Shown here: piece after piece, positions 1-5,826 of the stretch
Layout: each line of letters opens with the position of its first letter
How positions within the stretch are numbered: position 1 is the first letter of the stretch
Program-made: the position numbers and the translations under genes
The notes under the pieces: model-generated
Told to the model about the DNA's origin: nothing
Database searches by the model: none
What the model saw: only the letters and a program-made list of their open reading frames with translations
NCBI GenBank assembly: GCA_043803805.1
Contig: JAZDJP010000100.1
Coordinates: forward strand, 1 to 34,717
Length of the DNA: 34,717 bases
Direction of reading: 5' to 3'
DNA from: JAZDJP01 sp043803805
GTDB taxonomy: Bacteria > Planctomycetota > JAZDJP01

Positions 1-1
1 G

Positions 2-172
2 GTGAACACGGACGAGACCATTTGGTGGGCGACGGCGACCCCGATCCAGTACCGGGGCACCGGCAACCGTTGCTTCTACGTGGATGAATCGGGCGTGCTT
101 CGCGGCTCCGACGTCGGCGGCACGACCTGCTCCGCCCGCGGAACGGGCCAGACCTGGCCGGCGGTCAACTAG
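2..172 (+). CDS. Type II secretion/type IV pilin-like protein, C-terminal fragment
   Basis: The gene begins outside the window; the last 56 codons are visible, ending in TAG at 170-172. The tail has an aromatic-rich WW pair, then YRGTGNR, FYVDESGVLRG and a late Cys. This 'F-x-D-E-[ST]-G-V-[IL]-R' pattern is typical of the C-terminal end of pseudopilin-like proteins (type II secretion protein G type) that are abundant in planctomycetes, verrucomicrobia and lentisphaeres, where they form periplasmic pseudopili or pilin-like fibres. The N-terminal cleavage and methylation site that would prove the family lies outside the window. A strong intrinsic terminator follows 24 bases after the stop, so this is the last gene of its transcript. 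The family call is moderately confident; its exact role cannot be told from the tail. Confidence 0.55.
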   Translation: MNTDETIWWATATPIQYRGTGNRCFYVDESGVLRGSDVGGTTCSARGTGQTWPAVN

Positions 173-195
173 ACGCTTTTGGAACGAATGGCATG

Positions 196-230
196 ACGGC
201 CCCGGCTTCACCGCCGGGGCCGTTTTGTTT
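196..230 (+). terminator. Intrinsic terminator after the pseudopilin gene
   Basis: A perfect 11-bp G+C-rich stem (ACGGCCCCGGC at 196-206 and its complement at 213-223) with a 6-base loop is followed by TTTTGTTT. This is the clearest rho-independent terminator in the window. Confidence 0.9.
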
Positions 231-240
231 CTCCGGCGCA

Positions 241-270
241 TTGTGCATCACCCGCATCGGCGGCTATAAT
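241..270 (+). promoter_or_regulatory. Sigma-70-type promoter for the membrane protein at 304
   Basis: TTGTGC at 241-246 and a perfect TATAAT at 265-270 are separated by 18 bases. The -10 box ends 33 bases before the ATG at 304. It lies directly after the terminator, as expected for the start of a new transcript. Confidence 0.7.
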
Positions 271-303
271 GGAGTCCGCGGAATAATCCGCGTCACGATT
301 CCC

Positions 304-1065
304 ATGCCCCGCTGGCTCATCATCGGCAGTTTCGTCTTCTGGATCCTCATGACGGGTCTTCTCATCCGGAAGGATCTCCTTCCCGACCCGCCGGCGGGGG
401 GGCCCTCCCGTTACGAGGCGGTCCTCTCCGCACGGGGACTGGAGACCGCCTCCCGCATGGGCATCCTCCTTCGGGGCCGCCGGGTGGGCGAAAGCGAACT
501 CCGCGTGGATCCCCGGGAGGACGGTTCGACATTCATCAGCCATTCGGCGCGGGTGTCCCTCCCGGATCTCGGGATGGCGGATCTCGCCAGCCACAGCCTG
601 TTCATCCTCGACACCCGGTCGCGCCTCCAGACCCTCCACTTCCGGGTGCTCATCGATGATCGCCCGGTGGCCGTGGTGCGGGGACGGGTGGTGAACGGGA
701 TTCTCCGCGCCACGATCCGCGTCGGGGAAACCGATACGACGCTCCAGGACATCCCCTTGCCCGACAACGGCGTCGTGGGCAGCGATCTGGCCCCGTTTCT
801 TCCGATGCAAAACCTCGCCGTGGGGCAGACCTGGACGATGTCCCTCTTCTCCCCGCTCACCCTCCGCTTCGAAAGAGCCCGCGTGCGGGTGGAGCGCCGG
901 GAGCCCCTGGCCTGGAACGGCCGGACCGTGAACGCGTTCGTCGCGACGATGACCGCCGCGGGCGCCCCGCGTTTCACGGCCTGGTTCGACGAACACGGAA
1001 CACCCCTCAAGATGAACGGGCCCTTCGGCATCACCCTCGTGCGCGAAGAAATAAAAACCCCATGA
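304..1065 (+). CDS. Membrane-anchored protein of unknown function
   Basis: This 253-residue protein starts at ATG 304; an in-frame ATG at 193 would overlap the terminator and lie upstream of the promoter, so it was rejected. Residues 4-20 form a single hydrophobic segment (LIIGSFVFWILMTGLLI) preceded by few charges, which suggests an N-terminal membrane anchor with the rest outside the cytoplasm. The remainder is rich in short alternating strands, with repeated phrases such as 'RVGES', 'VRGRVVNG' and 'RVGETDTTLQDIPLPD', and resembles a beta-rich periplasmic domain. There are no cysteines and no catalytic motif that I can recognise. The ABC ATPase gene follows after 210 bases of repeats; it has no obvious promoter of its own, so a loose transcriptional link is possible, but nothing else ties them together. 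Confidence 0.7.
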   Translation: MPRWLIIGSFVFWILMTGLLIRKDLLPDPPAGGPSRYEAVLSARGLETASRMGILLRGRRVGESELRVDPREDGSTFISHSARVSLPDLGMADLASHSLFILDTRSRLQTLHFRVLIDDRPVAVVRGRVVNGILRATIRVGETDTTLQDIPLPDNGVVGSDLAPFLPMQNLAVGQTWTMSLFSPLTLRFERARVRVERREPLAWNGRTVNAFVATMTAAGAPRFTAWFDEHGTPLKMNGPFGITLVREEIKTP

Positions 1066-1067
1066 CG

Positions 1068-1271
1068 CACCACGGAAACACGGAAAAATACCGAAAACAC
1101 GGAAGGTGCCGCCGACATGACCCGGACACCGGCGAAAACCCGAAATCCCACATCGTGATTATGCCCTTCATGCGCCATTCTCCTGCATACTTCCTCTTTT
1201 CCCACGTCTCCGTGACCATTTTTCTTCTTCCGTGTTTCCGTGGTGATCTTTCTTCTTCCGTGTTTCCGTGA
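1068..1271. repeat. Inverted 'acacgg' repeats between 304-1065 and the ABC gene
   Basis: CACCACGGAAACACGGAA at 1068-1085 has an exact reverse complement at 1228-1245 (18 of 18). Each arm continues with degenerate copies of the same word (another at 1094-1105 and one at about 1254-1271). The roughly 140 bases between the arms contain no gene that I can support. The same word recurs at 32594-32648 and 34201-34234. Confidence 0.85.
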
Positions 1272-1275
1272 CCCC

Positions 1276-2019
1276 ATGATCGAAATTGACCATCTGACCA
1301 AGACATTCGACAACCGCCCGGCGGTGGATGACCTGTCGCTCGCCGTCGCCCGGGGCGAGATCGTCGCGTTCCTCGGCCCCAACGGCGCCGGCAAGACGAC
1401 CACCATCAAGGTCATGACCGGCCTCCTGCTCCCCTCCGCCGGGACGGTCCGCATCGGCGGGTACGACATCACGCGGGATCCCGTCGCGGCGAAGAAGGTC
1501 CTCGCCTACGTCCCCGATCAGCCCTGGCTCTACGACAAACTCACCGGGCGGGAATTCCTCGAATTTATCGGCCGGCTCTACGGGCTCACGCCCGCCGAAC
1601 GCCGGCACCGGATTGACGAATACGCCGCGTACTTTGAGGCCGGGGACTACCTCGACCACCTCATCGAAAGCTACTCCCACGGGATGAAACAGAAGGTGGT
1701 GCTCTCCGCCGCGTTCCTTCACGATCCGCGGGTTCTCGTTCTCGACGAACCCATGGTGGGACTCGACCCCAAAAGCATGAAACTCCTCAAGGCGCTCCTC
1801 CGGCGGAAGGCCGGGGAAGGGCTTTCGATCTTCATGTCCACCCACACCCTGCCCGTGGCCGAGGAGGTGGCGGACCGCGTCGGCATCATCCACCGCGGGC
1901 GGCTCACGGCGCTCGGGACGGTTCCGGAAATCCTGGCGCTCGCGAAGGAAAAGAAGGGGCTCGAGGACGTGTTCCTCGAGATCACCGGGGAAACAACCGG
2001 GGGGAATTTTAGATTTTAG
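1276..2019 (+). CDS. ABC transporter ATP-binding protein
   Basis: A 247-residue ATPase of the CcmA/NatA-type family that powers export or multidrug ABC transporters from the cytoplasmic face. Seen in order: Walker A GPNGAGKTT (34-42), Q-loop Gln82, signature SYSHGMKQK (132-140, in the S-x-G-M-x-Q form usual for this subfamily), Walker B VLVLDEP (153-159), D-loop GLD and the switch His190. Start ATG 1276 aligns with the family start (MIEIDHLTKTF); the longer frame from 1240 runs back into the repeat. There is no clear Shine-Dalgarno sequence. No permease gene lies beside it, so its partner is elsewhere or the upstream membrane protein is involved. The stop codon lies inside an A+T-rich repeat and overlaps by 11 bases the stop end of the convergent lactonase gene. 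Confidence 0.93.
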   Translation: MIEIDHLTKTFDNRPAVDDLSLAVARGEIVAFLGPNGAGKTTTIKVMTGLLLPSAGTVRIGGYDITRDPVAAKKVLAYVPDQPWLYDKLTGREFLEFIGRLYGLTPAERRHRIDEYAAYFEAGDYLDHLIESYSHGMKQKVVLSAAFLHDPRVLVLDEPMVGLDPKSMKLLKALLRRKAGEGLSIFMSTHTLPVAEEVADRVGIIHRGRLTALGTVPEILALAKEKKGLEDVFLEITGETTGGNFRF

Positions 2020-2040
2020 ATTTCGGATTTTGGATTTTGG
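2007..2040. repeat. 'attttaga/attttgga' tandem micro-repeat at convergent gene ends
   Basis: Imperfect tandem words (TTTTAGA, TTTCGGA, TTTTGGA, TTTTGG) cover the last codons of both the ABC gene and the lactonase gene. The repeat supplies both stop codons and the terminal peptides NFRF and IQNPKSKI. Confidence 0.85.
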
Positions 2041-2875
2041 AACGGAATTCCGGCATTCCCCGCACCCCCGGACGAACACGGAAAAGAGCGCCTTCGGAAG
2101 TGTCCTTGTCCGGCGATCCCCCCGCCGTGGTGACGTAGAGTTCGTCGAGATCCGGGCCGCCGAAAATCACCGAGGACACTTTGGCCACGGGAAATTCGAT
2201 TTCCCCGAGGATTTTCCCCTCCGGCGAATAACGATACACCGCATACCCGTTCCACCGGGCCGACCAGAGACATCCCTCGGCGTCCACGGTGAGGCCGTCG
2301 GGGACATCCCCCCCCGCCGGAAGTTCGACAACGACGGCGCGGCGGGCGATTTCCCCCGTCGCGGCGTCGTAATCAAACCGGAAAATGCGCCGAGTGGTGG
2401 AGCAGGTCCAGTAAAATAATTTTCGATCCGGGGAAAACGCCATCCCGTTGGCGGTGCGCGATCCCAAAAACAAGCGTGTGGCCACGCCCCCCGCGCCGAC
2501 GCGATAAAGCCCGCCGAGGCCGTCTCCCGTCCCGATGGTCCCGGCGAAGATGCATCCCGCCGGGTCGGCGATGACATCGTTGAAACGCTTCTTGTCCGGC
2601 GTTTCCACGCGCGCCAGTATCTCAGGACGCCCGTCCGGATTGAGAAGGGCGATGTCATTCACCCGAAAGAGGAGAAGGCGGCCGTCATCCTCGAGCGTGA
2701 ATCCCCCCACCGTCTCCCCGGAATAAATCATCTCGTGCCGGCCGGTCGCGCGCTCCCAGCGGAAAATCCGCCCGGCGGGAATGTCCGTCCAGAAAACAAC
2801 CCCCCGCCGGTCGTCCCAGAGGGGATTCTCCCCGCAGACACAATGTTCATGGGCCAGGATTTCGGGCGGTTTCAC
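2009..2875 (-). CDS. SMP-30/gluconolactonase-family hydrolase
   Basis: A 288-residue six-bladed beta-propeller of the SMP-30/gluconolactonase/LRE family, whose members open sugar-acid lactones with a divalent metal in the central channel. The four expected metal/active-site positions are present: Glu16 in CGENPLWD, Asn99 in RFNDVIAD, Asn143 in TANGMAFSPD and Asp193 in VPDGLTVD. There is no signal peptide, so it is probably cytoplasmic, in sugar-acid catabolism. The start is GTG at 2873-2875; an alternative would have to lie further upstream, without a better initiation signal. A TATACT box ends 8 bases before this GTG, so the mRNA may be nearly leaderless. The last 8-10 residues are encoded by a dispersed micro-repeat and are unlikely to belong to the fold. 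The substrate cannot be told. Confidence 0.9.
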   Translation of the reverse strand: MKPPEILAHEHCVCGENPLWDDRRGVVFWTDIPAGRIFRWERATGRHEMIYSGETVGGFTLEDDGRLLLFRVNDIALLNPDGRPEILARVETPDKKRFNDVIADPAGCIFAGTIGTGDGLGGLYRVGAGGVATRLFLGSRTANGMAFSPDRKLFYWTCSTTRRIFRFDYDAATGEIARRAVVVELPAGGDVPDGLTVDAEGCLWSARWNGYAVYRYSPEGKILGEIEFPVAKVSSVIFGGPDLDELYVTTAGGSPDKDTSEGALFRVRPGVRGMPEFRSKIQNPKSKI

Positions 2876-2883
2876 GTCCGGCG

Positions 2884-2889
2884 AGTATA
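2884..2889 (-). promoter_or_regulatory. Candidate -10 box for the SMP-30 gene
   Basis: TATACT on the minus strand lies 8 bases before the GTG start. No good -35 was found at 16-18 bases, so this rests on one hexamer only. Confidence 0.3.
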
Positions 2890-2978
2890 TCCGGATGCCG
2901 TGATTGCGCCAGAAATTGCCGCGGGCGTCCCCCGTTCACCCGACTTTCGCTAGCGCCGTTCACGAATTGATAAGCCCG

Positions 2979-3044
2979 CTCATCCTGAGCCTGTCGAAGG
3001 ATGCGCCAAGCGCCGCACTCACGGTTCGACGGACGCACCGTGCG
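2979..3044. repeat. Paired-hairpin repeat, degenerate copy
   Basis: The first hairpin has CTCATCCT (2979-2986), an 11-base loop and AGGATGCG (2998-3005). The second has CTCACGGT (3018-3025), loop TCGACGGACGC and ACCGTGCG (3037-3044). Compared with the copies at 9100 and 10239, a stem T-A pair is replaced by C-G on both sides. The rest of the gap 2876-3247 holds other micro-repeats and no gene. Confidence 0.75.
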
Positions 3045-3079
3045 CGGGGGTCAGGATTCAGTCCATCGTGACCTGCCCT

Positions 3080-3229
3080 AATTCGGCATTCGGAAGTCGG
3101 AATTCGGAATTCCATCACGCTCAGCACTCAGCACTCCGTACTCAGTACTTCTCCCCCCTCCCCGCCCTTTCCTCGACTTCCAGACTCGGTGACTCGCTGA
3201 CTCGCCGACTTCCCATTCCCCATTCCCGG
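3080..3229. repeat. Block of three micro-repeat families
   Basis: 3080-3112 is an imperfect tandem of ATTCGGAA-like words; 3122-3149 is a tandem of CAGCACT/CAGTACT words; 3182-3214 is a tandem of GACTCGCT/GACTCGCC words. The 24 bases at 3191-3214 recur exactly at 5795-5818. No coding sequence is supported here. Confidence 0.85.
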
Positions 3230-3238
3230 CAGTACAAT
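3210..3238 (+). promoter_or_regulatory. Candidate promoter for the O-antigen-ligase-like gene
   Basis: TTCCCA (3210-3215), 17 bases, then TACAAT (3233-3238). Only 9 bases separate the -10 box from the ATG at 3248, which would give a leaderless or nearly leaderless transcript. The -35 lies inside a repeat, so its match may be fortuitous. Confidence 0.4.
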
Positions 3239-3247
3239 GACCCTGTT

Positions 3248-5524
3248 ATGAAGCCCCTTGAAAAAGCCGCGGCGGGGGTGATTGTCGCGCTCGCGATCGT
3301 GGTGCCGATCGCGAATCTCCCGGCGTTCTTTCCTTCTCCCAACGCCCTCAAGTGGACTATTTTTCTGTTGGGCGCGGCGGTCGCCGCGGGGCTGTTCGGT
3401 CTGGAGGCGTTTTCCGCGCCGGCCGGGCTCCGCAGGCCCCGGGCGTGGGCGCCGCTGGCCGCGTTCCTGGGGTGGTCGCTTCTGTCGTCCTTCCAGGCGA
3501 TGAGCGTCGAGGCGGCCGTTCTCGCCCTCTGGCGGACCCTGGCCGGAGTGACGATTTTCCTCCTCGCCCTGTCCCTCTTCCGCGACGCGGCCGCCTGGCG
3601 GCGGCTCCTCGGGGCGGTTTTCATCGCCGTGATCGCCGTATCCCTCCACGGGTTCTGGCAGTTTTCCCACGCCGGGGACTACCTGCCGGCCGGCGGCGGG
3701 GTGTACAGCACGTTCGGCAACGCCAACTTTGCCGCTGAATTCCTCGCGGCGACGACGGCGATCGCCCTGGCGGTCGCTCTATCCCTCGGAAATTCCCCCG
3801 GAACGGAATCGCCGGGGAAGACGCTTTTCCCCGTCCTTGGGATTATCGCGGCCGCCGCCGGATTCCTGTGCCTCCTGGCCACGTACACGCGCGGCGGGTG
3901 GATCGGTTTCGCCGCCGGCGTCGCGCTCCTGGCGGCGCTTATCTTGTGGCGTCGATTCCCCGCCCGCGGACTGGTCATCGCTCTCGTCGCACTCGGACTT
4001 CTGGCCACCGCATACGCCTTCGTGCTCGACCCGATGCGCCAGGCCGCCGCGCCGGCCGGCGTCCCGTCCGCCTTCGCCGGGCGGATTTTCTCCATCACCG
4101 ACACGAAATTCAACTCGAACCGCGTCCGACTCCTCACCTGGCAGGGGACGCTCCGGATGACCGCGAAGGAACCGTTTTTCGGGGTCGGGCCCGGGAATTT
4201 CGAACGCGCCTATCCCCCGTACCGGCCCGACGCGGAACGGAAAATCACCGGGGCGAACACCGTCATGAACGCCGCCCACAACGATTACCTCCAGACGGCG
4301 TCCGAGACGGGGATCCCGGGATTGATTCTTCTTCTCGCGTTCATCGCGGCGGTTGTCGCGGGGGCGATCCGGGCGCTCGCCCGGCCGGAATCATCGCCGG
4401 AGGACAAATGCCTTCTGGCGGGGCTTCTGGCGGGACTCGGGACGTTTCTCACCCACGCGGTTGTCAGTTTTCCGCTCGAAAATCCCGCCTCCAGCCTGCT
4501 CTTCTGGCTGATTCTCGCGGGACTCACGGCGCTTTCCGGCAACGCCGTGCCGCTCACGCTCGGACGCCCCGCCGCCGTGGCCGGGATGGTCGGAGCGGGC
4601 CTGGGCACTTTGGCCGCCGCGGGGCTCGGCGTTTCCCATATTCTCGATCATCATGCGGAGCAACTGGTCCGCCAGGGAAAACCCGCCGCGGGGATTGCCC
4701 GACACCAGGCGGCGCTCGCCGTATTTCCGTGGCGGGAGGAGACGCGCCTGGCTCTGGCCCAGACCATTTTCCAACGGGCGATGGAGACGTCCGGGGCCGC
4801 GGCCAAGGAGGCCTTCTTCGCTCGTTCCCTGGAACTGATCGAAGACAGTCTGACGCGCGCCCCCTTCTCCATCCTCGCCCTTCATCAACGTCTTCTCCTG
4901 GCGGCCTCTCTGGGCAAAGAAGCCCTGTTTGAAAACACCGCCCGCCGGATCGGGGAAATCGAACCCCGGGACACGGAAGTGCCCTTCAACCGCGGGCTCC
5001 TGGCCCACGCCCGGAAGGACTACCTCGCGGAAATCGCCGCCAACGAGGAAACCCTGGCGCTCGATTCCCATCACGGGAAGGCCTGGGCCAATCTCCTGGC
5101 GGCCCATCGGAAGGCCGGGCACGTCGAGGAATCCGTGAAATTATTCGAGACGGCCCGGACGGCGGTTCCCAACGAGACGGCCCTCTTTCTGAACCAGGCC
5201 CGGTTCGAGAAAGCCCGGGGCAATCGCGACCGCGCGAAGGCAATCCTCAATGACATCCTCGCGCGGAAACCAGCCGATTCCGCCCTGCTCGAGGAACGGG
5301 CCCATCTCGCGTTGGACGAAAAGGACATCCGCGGCACGGAGGAATACCTGCGCCGCGCCGCCGAGGCCGCTCCGTTCCGGGCGGACCTCCGGGTGTTTCT
5401 CGGAGAACTTCTCGTCCAGACGGGCCGGCGCGCCGAGGCCGTCCGGGAATGGGAGGCCGCGATCGCGATTGAGCCGGGGAATGAGAAGGCCAGGAAGTAT
5501 CTGGAAACCACGGCACACCGATGA
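3248..5524 (+). CDS. O-antigen ligase/polymerase-like membrane protein with C-terminal TPR domain
   Basis: A 758-residue protein. Residues 1-465 hold about 10-12 hydrophobic segments with the hallmarks of the Wzy_C/O-antigen ligase family: FGNANFAAEFL (156-166), TRGGWIGFAAG (214-224), the large periplasmic loop with RLLTWQGTLRM and PFFGVGPGNF, and AHNDYLQTASETGIPG (343-358). Such proteins polymerise or transfer undecaprenol-linked glycans on the periplasmic face, and relatives also glycosylate pilins. Residues about 470-755 form tetratricopeptide repeats (for example DYLAEIAANEETLALDSH and AEAVREWEAAIAIEPGN), likely a periplasmic interaction platform. ATG 3248 starts just before the first membrane segment; a longer frame from 3068 is made of repeats. 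No other glycan genes are nearby, although pseudopilin and sialate esterase genes are in the window. Ligase versus polymerase cannot be decided. Confidence 0.85.
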   Translation: MKPLEKAAAGVIVALAIVVPIANLPAFFPSPNALKWTIFLLGAAVAAGLFGLEAFSAPAGLRRPRAWAPLAAFLGWSLLSSFQAMSVEAAVLALWRTLAGVTIFLLALSLFRDAAAWRRLLGAVFIAVIAVSLHGFWQFSHAGDYLPAGGGVYSTFGNANFAAEFLAATTAIALAVALSLGNSPGTESPGKTLFPVLGIIAAAAGFLCLLATYTRGGWIGFAAGVALLAALILWRRFPARGLVIALVALGLLATAYAFVLDPMRQAAAPAGVPSAFAGRIFSITDTKFNSNRVRLLTWQGTLRMTAKEPFFGVGPGNFERAYPPYRPDAERKITGANTVMNAAHNDYLQTASETGIPGLILLLAFIAAVVAGAIRALARPESSPEDKCLLAGLLAGLGTFLTHAVVSFPLENPASSLLFWLILAGLTALSGNAVPLTLGRPAAVAGMVGAGLGTLAAAGLGVSHILDHHAEQLVRQGKPAAGIARHQAALAVFPWREETRLALAQTIFQRAMETSGAAAKEAFFARSLELIEDSLTRAPFSILALHQRLLLAASLGKEALFENTARRIGEIEPRDTEVPFNRGLLAHARKDYLAEIAANEETLALDSHHGKAWANLLAAHRKAGHVEESVKLFETARTAVPNETALFLNQARFEKARGNRDRAKAILNDILARKPADSALLEERAHLALDEKDIRGTEEYLRRAAEAAPFRADLRVFLGELLVQTGRRAEAVREWEAAIAIEPGNEKARKYLETTAHR

Positions 5525-5549
5525 AAACCGGCATGGCCTGTATCAGCAA

Positions 5550-5818
5550 GAGTTCTGAGTTCTGAGTGCTGAGTGCTGAGTTGAGAGTTGAAGGAAATTT
5601 ATCCCGAATAAATTTCCGCCTACTCACGAACGGGGAACCGCAGAAGCGTGGATCGTGAGTCGTGGTTCGCGAATCGCAGAAAAACGGGAAACGGGAAACT
5701 GGGGACCGGAAACGGGATGCGGGTGGAATGAAATTCCTTCGTTCTCCACCAAACGCTATCCGCCCTTCCTACTCTTCCGACTCCGAGACTCTCAGACTCG
5801 CTGACTCGCCGACTTCCC
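5550..5818. repeat. Micro-repeat block between convergent genes (gap 5525-5826)
   Basis: 5550-5594 has tandem GAGTTCT/GAGTGCT words (the inverse sense of those at 3122-3149); about 5649-5680 has CGTGAGTCGTGGTTCG words; 5681-5718 has AAACGGGAAACTGG-type words; 5795-5818 is an exact copy of 3191-3214. No gene or clear terminator is seen in these 302 bases. Confidence 0.8.
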
Positions 5819-5826
5819 GCTATCCA

